NCBI GenBank assembly: GCA_019752775.1
Contig: JAIELU010000131.1
Coordinates: forward strand, 1-22,587
Source: Campylobacterales bacterium
Lineage (GTDB): Bacteria > Campylobacterota > Campylobacteria > Campylobacterales > Arcobacteraceae
Direction: 5' to 3'
DNA length: 22,587 bases
Under the pieces are notes generated by a model. It worked only from the letters and a program-made list of their open reading frames with translations. It had not been told where the DNA came from and did no database searches. The translations under genes were made by a program, and so were the position numbers. Shown here in pieces: positions 13,363 to 21,158 of the stretch; the stretch's first letter is position 1, and every line of letters starts with the position of its first letter.

Positions 13363-14331
13363 ATGATAAAAAAACCAGTAATAGCTTTTTTGCTCGACAA
13401 AAAAGGTGGAGCGATTGAGCTAAGTTATAATGAATTAAATAATGTAGATAAAAATGGGAAAATACTATGGGTGCATTTTGATTATTCAAGCCCTGAAGCA
13501 GTTGATTGGATCACAAATAAAAGTGAAATTGATTCTATTGCAATAGATGCACTTCTAACAGAAGAAACAAGACCAAGAACTACAATTTTAAATGATTCAA
13601 TACTAATTGCACTAAGAGGTGTAAATTTAAATCCAAATTCAAAGCCTGAAGATATGGTTTCTATTAGATTATATATTTCTACACATTTAATAATTAGCAC
13701 AAGAAAAAGAGATATTTTATCTGTTGCAGAAATAATTGAAATACTAAAAAAAGGTATTGGACCAAAAAGCTCTTCAGAGTTTTTAACGGAATTGATTTAT
13801 AGAGTAACTGATAGAATGGAAGATGTTATAAATCAAATAGAAGATAGAACAAATGCTTTAGAAGAGAATTTGATTGATTCAACAGATTTAAAATTTAGAA
13901 ATGAGATATTATCAGTTAGAAGAGAAATCATTATACTAAGAAGATATTTATTTCCTCAAAAAGAGGCATTAAATAAGCTATATAACGACAAAATTACTTG
14001 GATAAATGAATATGAAAGAATAGAAATAAGAGAGACAAATGATCAACTTATGAGGCATATTGAAGAGCTTGATACAATAAGAGATAAAATTTCACTAATT
14101 CAAGAAGAATTAGCGAATTCATTAAGTGATCAAGTGAATAAAAAGATGTATATTTTATCTATTATTTCAGCAATATTTTTGCCATTAACATTTTTGACGG
14201 GACTTCTTGGAATAAATATAGGTGGAATTCCTGGCGCTCAAAATGATAATGCTTTTTATATCTTTTCAATAATTTTAGTTATGGTAACTAGTGTGCAATT
14301 TTATATTTTTAAAAAGAAAAAATGGCTTTAG
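13363..14331 (+). CDS. zntB: CorA-superfamily metal transporter, ZntB type
   Basis: 322 residues: a large N-terminal cytosolic domain (about 1-255) with a long coiled segment (about 150-255, LTELIYRVTDRMEDVINQIE), then two C-terminal membrane helices (about 262-283 and 298-316). The pore loop between them reads GIN-IGGIPG (283-291) instead of the GMN of magnesium-type CorA. GIN followed by GGIPG is the hallmark of the ZntB branch, which moves zinc as a pentamer in the inner membrane; the direction in vivo has been debated. The end is KKKKWL, as in most CorA-like proteins. Ribosome site AAAGG. Third gene of the ychJ-yaaA-zntB series; its TAG stop shares bases with the TAA of the opposing gene. 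Confidence 0.88.
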   Translation: MIKKPVIAFLLDKKGGAIELSYNELNNVDKNGKILWVHFDYSSPEAVDWITNKSEIDSIAIDALLTEETRPRTTILNDSILIALRGVNLNPNSKPEDMVSIRLYISTHLIISTRKRDILSVAEIIEILKKGIGPKSSSEFLTELIYRVTDRMEDVINQIEDRTNALEENLIDSTDLKFRNEILSVRREIIILRRYLFPQKEALNKLYNDKITWINEYERIEIRETNDQLMRHIEELDTIRDKISLIQEELANSLSDQVNKKMYILSIISAIFLPLTFLTGLLGINIGGIPGAQNDNAFYIFSIILVMVTSVQFYIFKKKKWL

Positions 14332-15347
14332 TGATTTTTATTATATTTTATTGATGAGTATAAAGATAATAAAATAAAAGAAATCCCAATAAGTCCTGTC
14401 AAAACTTCAGGAATCTGAATCTTTGTGCTTAAAAGCATAATAAAAGCTAATATTCCAATTGCATAATGAGCACCATGTTCTAAAAAAACATAAGTATCTA
14501 AAGTTCCTTTTTCTACTAAATATATGGTTAGTGACCGAACAAACATAGCTCCCGTTCCAAGACCAATCATAATTATAATAATATCTCTAGTAATTGCAAA
14601 AGAGCCAATAACTCCATCAAATGAAAAAGAAGCATCTAAAACTTCTAAATATAAAAATCCTATAACACTTCCTTTTTTTATAAGATTTTGAAGATTATTA
14701 CTTCCTTTTTCTAATATTAAACAAATAAAATGAATAGCTAAATAAATACTAATTCCCCAAATTCCAGCAATAAAAAAATCATATTTTTTTGAATCTTCAA
14801 TAAAATAAAGAAAAAAGATTAATAAAATAAATGTTATAAAATATGGAATAATTTTGTTTTTCCCAAAACTTGATAATTTCTGTTCAAATTTTTCAGCCCA
14901 GAAAATCTTTCTTTTATTATCAAATAAAAAATTTAAAAATACCAAAAATAAAAACATACTTCCAAAAGAACAGACTTCAGCATGATGTGAAATTAACTCT
15001 TTAGCATAAGTTTCTGGTTCATTTAAGGCCAAATTAAATACTTCAATTAAACTAATACTTGTTGTGATAGAAACAATCAAAAGAGGGAAAAGTAGTCTCA
15101 TTCCAAAAACTGCAATAAAAATCCCAACAGTTAAAAATGCTTTCTTCCAAAAATTATTCCAATTTTTTATTATTGAAGCATTTACAATTGCATTATCAAA
15201 AGATAAGGAAATTTCCATAAGAATTAAAATTATAGTTATCCATAAAACATTTAAACTATTTGTTAATCCACCTTTTAGAAAAGCCAAATAACTTACCAAA
15301 ATTAGAGAAAATAAAGTAAGAAAAAAGGATAATCTAAAATATTTCAA
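14328..15347 (-). CDS. DUF475/TerC-related integral membrane protein
   Basis: About 339 residues with some eight to nine hydrophobic segments. It has two family motifs with conserved acidic residues inside the membrane: MEISLSFDNAIVNA near the N-terminus and EVLDASFSFDGVIGSF in the middle, as in DUF475 proteins related to TerC; such pairs may bind metal ions, but the substrate is unknown. A conserved loop FLEHGAHYAIG lies near the C-terminus. Start: I prefer TTG at 15345-15347, one base after the mscS stop. ATGs at 15398 and 15374 lie inside the conserved C-terminus of mscS, so the extra residues they add look like a shadow of that gene. Last gene of the frr-pyrE-RDD-MFS-mscS series. It converges on zntB, with stop codons overlapping on opposite strands. 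Confidence 0.85.
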   Translation of the reverse strand: MKYFRLSFFLTLFSLILVSYLAFLKGGLTNSLNVLWITIILILMEISLSFDNAIVNASIIKNWNNFWKKAFLTVGIFIAVFGMRLLFPLLIVSITTSISLIEVFNLALNEPETYAKELISHHAEVCSFGSMFLFLVFLNFLFDNKRKIFWAEKFEQKLSSFGKNKIIPYFITFILLIFFLYFIEDSKKYDFFIAGIWGISIYLAIHFICLILEKGSNNLQNLIKKGSVIGFLYLEVLDASFSFDGVIGSFAITRDIIIIMIGLGTGAMFVRSLTIYLVEKGTLDTYVFLEHGAHYAIGILAFIMLLSTKIQIPEVLTGLIGISFILLSLYSSIKYNKNH

Positions 15348-15348
15348 T

Positions 15349-17154
15349 TTAAATTTTTCTTCTAAAATGTACATCCATTTGAGGAAAAGGCATTTCAATA
15401 TTATTTTCTTGTAAAGTATTATAAATAAATATTAAAAAATCAGACATTGAAGAAGAACCAACTCCATCTTCATTTGGATTTTCACTTATCCAAACAAGTA
15501 ATTCAAAATCTATTGAACTATTACCCATTAAAGTCATTCTAACTTTTGGTGATTTTTCTAAATTTGTTTTTATATAAATTAAGTTACTTTTTTCCAATGA
15601 ATCTAAAATTATTTTAATTACATTTTCAATATTAGAACCATAAGCAATCCCAAAAGGAACATGAAGTCTTCTTACATCATCTGAAAATGTAAGATTTATT
15701 ACATTTCCTTGGATTAAAGTTGCATTTGGGATTATAATATCGATATTATCAAAAGTTGTAATTACACTACTTCTCATATTAATTTGATTTACTTTTCCTC
15801 TTAGACCTGAACCAATTTCTATGATATTTCCAACTTGAATTGATTTTTCAAAAATTAGAATTATTCCTGAAATGAAATTTGATACAATATTTTGTAAACC
15901 AAACCCGATACCAACTGATAAAGCTCCAACTAAAATTGTAAGAGAAGATAAGTCAATACCAACGGATTTTAAACCAAATACAAAAGTCATGGCAACTAAA
16001 AAGTAATATCCAAGATTTGCCAACATGGTTCTTGTAGCAATAGAAGTGCTTCTTAGATAATGTGTTCTTGCATTTGTGATTCGTTTTTTATAAAAAGTTG
16101 CAACTGAAAAACCAAAAATAAAGATTAAAAAGAATTTTGTAATAGCTAAAATAGATATTCCATCTCCAATTGGAATAATAGGATTATTAATTTCAGTCCA
16201 ACTAAATTTTATAATATCAATAAAACTTTGTTTTGTATCTGCAAAAGTAGTTTTTGTAACGCCTAATCTTTCTCTTGATAAATATTTAAAAAGTTCAGTT
16301 AATGATTCATAATTTGCTTGATTATCTCCTATAAATATTTGTAATTCATTATATAAGTTAAAATAAGTAGATTTTTTCTCTTTTAATAATGGTAATAATT
16401 CTTCAATTTTTAAGTAAACAATTTGATTTATTAGCTTTGATTTATCAATTTTTAATTGTTCTATTTGTGAATCAAGTGCTTTAATTTTTCCATCATTTTC
16501 AGTTATTTTTGCTTTGTCATAAGAAAGTGATAATCTTTTCTCATCTTTTGCTAAGTCATTAAAACTTTCAAAGGATTTATCAAGTCTACTTTTTAAATTT
16601 GCATTAATATTAAACTCGACATTTTCTAAACTATTTAACAATATTTTTTTAAAATTTGTAAGATATTTTGTATACTCATCAACAGTAGATTTATTTTGGA
16701 TATTTTTTAATTTATAATAAGCGTATAATAACTGTGAATTAATAGCAATTATCTCTTCTTTATTAGGTAGTTTTTCTATTTGTTCTTCTAAAAGATTCAT
16801 TTTATTATTGTTGTCATTAAATTCATTTTTTACTGAATTATAGTTATCAACACTTTTTATGTACTCTTTTACTTGTTCAATATATGTTTCAACTGAACTT
16901 ATTTCTTCAATATTTTGAAAAACAAAACTATTTTCTTCTTTTAGTATGGATTGAAGTTTTTTTAGTAACAAAAGTTGATATTCAACTTGTTCTTTGTCTT
17001 CAGGAGATAAAGAACTTTTGATAGAAGTAATCTTTTTTGTTTGATCTGAATAAATCTTTTCTAAACCTTCTTTTGTACTATCGTACCAACTTTTATCAAT
17101 GCTTAATGCAAATGAAGTTGATATTAAAAATATAAATAAGAATATAATTCTCAT
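15349..17154 (-). CDS. Large MscS-family mechanosensitive channel
   Basis: 601 residues. Signal peptide MRIIFLFIFLISTSFA, a long coiled-coil-rich periplasmic region (about 20-320), then membrane helices near 333-355, 375-398 and 404-440. The last is the pore helix, with the Gly/Ala pattern LVGALSVGIGFGLQNIVSNF. It is followed by the MscS beta domain GNIIEIGSGLRGKVNQINMR (442-461) and the alpha/beta vestibule, ending in MPFPQMDVHFRR, the usual family C-terminus. It should open under membrane tension to release solutes on osmotic downshock. The domain plan, with an extra N-terminal periplasmic part, resembles MscK/YnaI-like enlarged members, though smaller than MscK. Ribosome site GAGAA. It begins 14 nt after the MFS gene. 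Confidence 0.93.
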   Translation of the reverse strand: MRIIFLFIFLISTSFALSIDKSWYDSTKEGLEKIYSDQTKKITSIKSSLSPEDKEQVEYQLLLLKKLQSILKEENSFVFQNIEEISSVETYIEQVKEYIKSVDNYNSVKNEFNDNNNKMNLLEEQIEKLPNKEEIIAINSQLLYAYYKLKNIQNKSTVDEYTKYLTNFKKILLNSLENVEFNINANLKSRLDKSFESFNDLAKDEKRLSLSYDKAKITENDGKIKALDSQIEQLKIDKSKLINQIVYLKIEELLPLLKEKKSTYFNLYNELQIFIGDNQANYESLTELFKYLSRERLGVTKTTFADTKQSFIDIIKFSWTEINNPIIPIGDGISILAITKFFLIFIFGFSVATFYKKRITNARTHYLRSTSIATRTMLANLGYYFLVAMTFVFGLKSVGIDLSSLTILVGALSVGIGFGLQNIVSNFISGIILIFEKSIQVGNIIEIGSGLRGKVNQINMRSSVITTFDNIDIIIPNATLIQGNVINLTFSDDVRRLHVPFGIAYGSNIENVIKIILDSLEKSNLIYIKTNLEKSPKVRMTLMGNSSIDFELLVWISENPNEDGVGSSSMSDFLIFIYNTLQENNIEMPFPQMDVHFRRKI

Positions 17155-17168
17155 GTTCTCTCTTTTTA

Positions 17169-18257
17169 TTAAATTAAATTTTTGTTTTTTACGAAATAGA
17201 GTGCAATTAAAGATAATAGTGAAAATAAAGCACTAAAGATAAATAAAAACTCTCCATAAACAGCACCCGCAATAATTGCTCCTACAAACCCACCAAGACC
17301 ATAAGCCACTCCATACATAAACTGTTGAGCTAACTTTTTATTTTCATATAAACTATACAAATAAATAATTACAGAACTATGATAAAGTCCAAATGAGAAA
17401 GCGTGAATTGATTGGGTAAGAAATGTCACACCCAATGAATCAGGGTATAAATATAATAATACCCATCTCAAAGTCGTAATTGTAACACAGAATTTTATGA
17501 TTGTTAGTAGATTATTTTTTAAAAGTGGAGCTTGAAAATATAACATTAAAATTTCACAAATAACTCCAAAAGACCAAAGGTATGAAGTCATTTCAAGACT
17601 CATTCCATGTTGAGTTTCATATATTGTAAAAAAGTTGTAAAAAGCACCAAAACTTATTTGCATAAAAAATAAACTCATCCAAAAAGGCCAATATTTTAGA
17701 AAAGAAAATGGTTCACTATTTTGTTCAATTTTATGTTCAATGTCATATTTTAGTAAAGAAATAGCAAAAATTACAGTTAAAACATTTAAAACTAAATAAT
17801 AATGAATTGCAATATAAGGTTGAGTTAAAAATCTTGCTAAAACTAAAGAGATTATCATAAAACCAATAGAGCCAAAAAGTCTTGATTTTCCATATTTTTC
17901 TTTTCCAAGAGTTGAAATAGCTGTAACTTCTAAATATGGTAAAATTAAAGACAAACAAACTCCTAAAAGAGCGTTGTTAATCATAAATAAATAAAAGTTT
18001 TCAATAGTTAAATAAAAACATGCAGATGAAAGAACAGATAAATAAAGCGCAGTTTTGAACATTTTTTGATTTAATTTGATATGTTTTAAAAACATAAAAG
18101 GAGTTAAGAATCTCATTAAAGGTGCAAGTGCTAAAACAATACCAATATCAAAAGTACTATATCCAATATCCTGAAGTACCTTTGGTAAAAATATTACATA
18201 AACTCCAACAGCTGCAAAATAAAAAAAATAAAATGCAGATAAGTTAAAAAATAACAT
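17169..18257 (-). CDS. Major facilitator superfamily transporter, HcaT/MFS_1-like type
   Basis: 362 residues and about eleven to twelve hydrophobic segments, an inner-membrane secondary transporter. Features of the HcaT/LacY-like MFS group are visible: the N-terminal FYFFYFAAVGVYVIFLPKVL, then the loop GKSRLFGSIGFM (about 123-134) which in this group follows helix 4. The C-terminal half has SIHAFSFGLYHSSVI and GLGGFVGAIIAGAVYGE. The closest described roles are uptake of 3-phenylpropionate or nucleosides, but the substrate cannot be predicted. At 362 residues it is somewhat short for an MFS protein, with a short central loop. Its ATG shares a base with the RDD gene stop (TAATG), and mscS starts 14 nt downstream. 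Confidence 0.85.
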   Translation of the reverse strand: MLFFNLSAFYFFYFAAVGVYVIFLPKVLQDIGYSTFDIGIVLALAPLMRFLTPFMFLKHIKLNQKMFKTALYLSVLSSACFYLTIENFYLFMINNALLGVCLSLILPYLEVTAISTLGKEKYGKSRLFGSIGFMIISLVLARFLTQPYIAIHYYLVLNVLTVIFAISLLKYDIEHKIEQNSEPFSFLKYWPFWMSLFFMQISFGAFYNFFTIYETQHGMSLEMTSYLWSFGVICEILMLYFQAPLLKNNLLTIIKFCVTITTLRWVLLYLYPDSLGVTFLTQSIHAFSFGLYHSSVIIYLYSLYENKKLAQQFMYGVAYGLGGFVGAIIAGAVYGEFLFIFSALFSLLSLIALYFVKNKNLI

Positions 18258-18736
18258 TATTTATCGTTGATAATAATAGTGTTTGAAAGAATATCCTGAA
18301 ATGTTTTTTTATCTTTATTAAAAAAAGGAGTAAAAAGTAAAAAGATTGATACAACAGCAAATAGCGTTGTAATATATCTAACAAGTACTTGAATAACAGA
18401 AACTCTTTGTTTTGTTAAGTTATCAACAAGTTTTATATCATAAGCTTTAAGCCCAGGAGTTTGACCATTTTTTAACCAAAAAATTAAGATTAAAATTGAA
18501 TGAACAAAAAATATAATTCCCCAACCCATTGCTCTATTTTGAGAAAATTCTTCACCACTTCCCATAATTAGATATATAACTATATAAAGGATAGGAGTAG
18601 TGATTAAAAAAGTATCTAATAAAAAAGCTTTTAGTCTTGATGGAAGAGATGCCAAATCACTTTTAGGTGATTTTATTTTAGAGTTATATTTTTCTTCTAA
18701 ACCTCTATTTTGTTTTACATCTCTCCATTTTGCCAT
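18257..18736 (-). CDS. RDD family membrane protein
   Basis: 159 residues. RDD signature: Arg and Asp in SRLKAFLLD (R34, D41), the second conserved region GQTPGLKAYDIKLVD (91-105), and a final Asp in KTFQDILSNT (D148). Three membrane segments lie around 40-58, 70-88 and 117-137. Function is unknown for most members; some RDD proteins are Na+/H+ or envelope-stress related. The first 30 residues are basic and soluble. It is stitched to pyrE and to the MFS gene by TAATG overlaps on both sides, so its translation depends on its neighbours. A secG/frr/pyrE/RDD order is familiar from Campylobacterota genomes (from memory, not checked). Confidence 0.88.
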   Translation of the reverse strand: MAKWRDVKQNRGLEEKYNSKIKSPKSDLASLPSRLKAFLLDTFLITTPILYIVIYLIMGSGEEFSQNRAMGWGIIFFVHSILILIFWLKNGQTPGLKAYDIKLVDNLTKQRVSVIQVLVRYITTLFAVVSIFLLFTPFFNKDKKTFQDILSNTIIINDK

Positions 18737-19344
18737 TAGTTTCCTCTGCTACCTGGTTTATAGGCAATAGAACCTTCTTTACACATAGGGCAATTATCAG
18801 GAGCATACATTTCAAATGCAAAATCTTCAAGTGCAAAAAGTGGTTTATCAAGTGGTAATTTACAGCTATCTTTAGGTTCTATTGTACTTCCAACTCTAGA
18901 ACAAAATCCTCTGTTTGCAAGTGCTGCATAAGCAACAATATTTCCGCCAGAATTTTCAACTTGTTTGGCAGCTTCAAGTGCACTTCCACCAGTTGTGATA
19001 ATATCTTCACAGATAATATAGTTTTCACCAGCTTTTACTTCAAAACCTCTTCTAATAACCATTTCACCTTCAGCTCTTTCTGCAAAAATAAATCTTACAT
19101 CCAAAGCAGTTGCAAGTGCAAATCCAGCAATTAATCCACCAAGTGCAGGTGAACAAACAGCATCAACTTTTATTCCAGCTTTTTTAATCTGAATAGCAAG
19201 TGCTTCTGCTAAAATTTTTGCAGTTTTTGGGTCTTCCAAAACCTTTGCAGATTGTAAATAAAATTGTGAATGATTTCCACTACTTAATTTAAAATGACCT
19301 TCTAGTAATGCTTGAGCATCTTTGTATATTTGTTCTACATTCAT
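18736..19344 (-). CDS. pyrE: Orotate phosphoribosyltransferase
   Basis: Transfers phosphoribose from PRPP to orotate to give OMP in de novo pyrimidine synthesis. 202 residues. The PRPP loop is CEDIITTGGSA (112-122), the flexible-loop region is RAEGEMVIRRGFEVK (90-104), and the N-terminal hood contains HFKLSSGNHSQFYLQ. The C-terminal extension carries CPMC (C185, C188), seen in the longer PyrE branch. Start: ATG 19342-19344; an in-frame TTG at 19350 overlaps the frr stop and is less likely. Only 2 bases separate frr from this gene and no strong ribosome site is visible, so it probably relies on translational coupling. It shares TAATG with the RDD gene. Confidence 0.96.
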   Translation of the reverse strand: MNVEQIYKDAQALLEGHFKLSSGNHSQFYLQSAKVLEDPKTAKILAEALAIQIKKAGIKVDAVCSPALGGLIAGFALATALDVRFIFAERAEGEMVIRRGFEVKAGENYIICEDIITTGGSALEAAKQVENSGGNIVAYAALANRGFCSRVGSTIEPKDSCKLPLDKPLFALEDFAFEMYAPDNCPMCKEGSIAYKPGSRGN

Positions 19345-19346
19345 AA

Positions 19347-19904
19347 TCAAACCGTTAATATGTCTTTTTCTTTTGCTTTTAAAGTTTCATCAGCTTTAAC
19401 AACATAAGAATCAGTTATCTTTTGGATTTCATCTTGAGCTTTTTTATTTTCATCTTCAGTGATTAACTTATCTTTTAGAAGATTTTTTGCTTTTGTATTC
19501 GCATTTTGTCTAATATTTCTGATTGCAACTTTTGCATTATCAGTCATAACTTTTGCTTGTTTTGCAGTTTCTTTTCTTTGATCAACTGTCATTGGAGGGA
19601 AAAATAATTTAATTACTTCACCATCATTGTTTGGATTAACACCAATATTTGCGGCTTGTAAAGCTTTATCAATTAATCCTAAAAGGTTTTTTTCCCATGG
19701 ATTAATAACAATAGTTGTAGCATCTGGAGATAAAACAGAACCAACTTGACTTAAATCTGTTGGTGTTCCATAATAATCAATTCTAATACCATCTAAGATA
19801 TTAGGATTTACTTTTCCAGTTCTTAAAGATTTGTAATCTTTTCTTAATGAGTCAATAGACTTTTCCATATGATCTTTTGTTTGAGCATATATTTCTTCTA
19901 ACAT
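19347..19904 (-). CDS. frr: Ribosome recycling factor
   Basis: 185 residues, the exact usual size. It releases ribosomes from mRNA after termination together with EF-G. The L-shaped fold is recognisable: the N-terminal helix HMEKSIDSLRKDYKSLRTGK (12-31), the beta domain with DYYGTPTDLSQVGSVLSPDA, the NPWEKNLL segment, and the long C-terminal helices including VAIRNIRQNANTKAKNL. Ribosome site AAGGAG lies 7 bases before ATG. It begins a six-gene minus-strand run (frr-pyrE-RDD-MFS-mscS-DUF475) and is separated from secG by a terminator and about 60 nt, which must hold its promoter. Confidence 0.98.
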   Translation of the reverse strand: MLEEIYAQTKDHMEKSIDSLRKDYKSLRTGKVNPNILDGIRIDYYGTPTDLSQVGSVLSPDATTIVINPWEKNLLGLIDKALQAANIGVNPNNDGEVIKLFFPPMTVDQRKETAKQAKVMTDNAKVAIRNIRQNANTKAKNLLKDKLITEDENKKAQDEIQKITDSYVVKADETLKAKEKDILTV

Positions 19905-19961
19905 TCATTCTCCTTTATTATGATTAGTAATTTTTATTTAATTTTGATAAACAAAACAAAA

Positions 19962-19995
19962 TAAATAGAAGTAAAATATATTTTACTTCTATTTA
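19962..19995 (-). terminator. Intrinsic terminator after secG
   Basis: An almost continuous palindrome with 16-bp arms (19962-19977 with 19980-19995, arm AAATAGAAGTAAAAT plus flanking T/A). On the minus-strand transcript it starts 3 bases past the secG stop and leads into ATTTTGTTTTG. Confidence 0.8.
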
Positions 19996-19998
19996 GTC

Positions 19999-20355
19999 TT
20001 ATTTACTTTCAGGTATTGATGAAACAGGAGCTGCCGTAGGAGCTGCTGGTGCTTGTGATTCTGTTTGAGTAACAGGAATTGCTGGAATTAAAGAGTCTGT
20101 TTTTATTGAATCAACAGCACTTTTATTTCTTTGTTGATTATATAAATAACCTAAAGCAACAGTATTTATAACAAAAACTAAACCTAAGGCCATAGTTGCT
20201 TTTGTTAAGAAGTTTGCAGGACCTTTTGCTCCAAATAATGAGTCATTACTTCCACTATAAGCTCCAAGACCAATGCTTGAACTTTTTTGAAGTAAAACTA
20301 TTATTGTTAATAATATGGCTAATACAAACTGAACGATTAAAAGTGTAGATGTCAT
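19999..20355 (-). CDS. secG: Preprotein translocase subunit SecG
   Basis: 118 residues. Small inner-membrane subunit of SecYEG that aids preprotein export. Two membrane helices (about 3-21 and 53-73) flank the conserved cytosolic loop LLQKSSSIGLGAYSGSNDSL (about 21-41), then FGAKGPANFLTKAT. The tail (about 80-118) is Ala/Pro/Ser/Thr-rich and disordered. That length suits Campylobacterota SecG, which is longer than in enterobacteria. Ribosome site AAGGAAA precedes ATG. Its own terminator follows, so it is transcribed separately from frr, although the genes are neighbours. It is divergent from the bioC-like gene. Confidence 0.95.
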   Translation of the reverse strand: MTSTLLIVQFVLAILLTIIVLLQKSSSIGLGAYSGSNDSLFGAKGPANFLTKATMALGLVFVINTVALGYLYNQQRNKSAVDSIKTDSLIPAIPVTQTESQAPAAPTAAPVSSIPESK

Positions 20356-20396
20356 TATCTATTTCCTTTTTTAAAAATGGTAGTTATTTTATCTAA

Positions 20397-20415
20397 AACT
20401 TATTAAGAATAAGTT
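20397..20415. promoter_or_regulatory. Operator-like palindrome between secG and the bioC-like gene
   Basis: AACTTATT-AAG-AATAAGTT is a perfect 8-bp inverted repeat with a 3-bp centre, 42 bases before secG and 47 bases before the bioC start. It does not match the BirA operator pattern. The regulator is unknown. Confidence 0.35.
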
Positions 20416-20462
20416 AAAATGGATATTAAAGCGCTTCCAAAGAAATTTTATAAAGAGTAAAT

Positions 20463-21158
20463 TTGTCAGTTAAGAATCAATTTTCAAAATACGCAAAAGA
20501 GTATAAAAATCATAATATTATTCAACAAATTGTTGCAAAATCTCTTATAAGAGAATTAAAATTCGAACCAAAAAAAATTTTAGAGTTAGGTTGTGGCTCA
20601 GGACAAATTTTTAATCATATTAAATGGGAAATAGATTTTTATAAAGCAATAGATTTTTCATCTTCAATGTGTGAATTACATCCTAAAGCTAAAAATATAG
20701 AAGTAAAATGTTTTGATTTTGATACGCAAGAATTTTTAGATGAAATAAAAGATGATAGCTATGACATTGTTTTGTCATCATCTGCATTACAATGGTCAAA
20801 AGATTTATCAAAAATTATCAAATCTCTTTCATATATAACAAATGAAATTAATGCAGTTTTATTTACATCAAATACTTTTAAAAAAATACAAGAAATTACA
20901 AAAATAAAATCTCCAATTTTAGATGAAAATTCAATAAAAGAAGCATTTTCAAAATATTTTAAATGTGAATTTGAAACAATTATGTATAAATTAGAGTTTG
21001 ATAATAAAAAAGATTTATTTGATTATATTAAAAAATCAGGTGTAAGTGGAGCAAATGAAACGTTAGATTTTAAAAATGCAAAGAAATTATATAAAGAATA
21101 TGATTTAAATTATTTAGAATTTGAAGTAATTTTTATTAAAACTATTTCTAAATTATAA
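20463..21158 (+). CDS. bioC: BioC-like malonyl-ACP O-methyltransferase (biotin synthesis)
   Basis: 231 residues. Class I SAM-dependent methyltransferase: motif I ILELGCGSGQIF (39-50), motif II region YKAIDFSSSMCELH, then DIVLSSSALQWSKDL, in which ALQW is typical of BioC. The N-terminal VKNQFSKYAKEYKNHNIIQQIVA has the FsrxAxxYdxhaxiQxxvA pattern of BioC, and LFDYIKKSGVSGAN corresponds to its LK-xxGAN region. BioC methylates the free carboxyl of malonyl-ACP to disguise it for fatty-acid elongation toward pimelate. The start is TTG (20463-20465) with AAAGAG about 8 bases upstream; no ATG is available ahead of the conserved head. No other biotin genes are in the window. Its last 49 bases overlap the opposing thiD2 gene. 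Confidence 0.75.
   Translation: MSVKNQFSKYAKEYKNHNIIQQIVAKSLIRELKFEPKKILELGCGSGQIFNHIKWEIDFYKAIDFSSSMCELHPKAKNIEVKCFDFDTQEFLDEIKDDSYDIVLSSSALQWSKDLSKIIKSLSYITNEINAVLFTSNTFKKIQEITKIKSPILDENSIKEAFSKYFKCEFETIMYKLEFDNKKDLFDYIKKSGVSGANETLDFKNAKKLYKEYDLNYLEFEVIFIKTISKL

Noticed and set aside
13482..13700. Minus-strand frame inside zntB
   Set aside because: Shadow of a conserved transporter gene without start signals.
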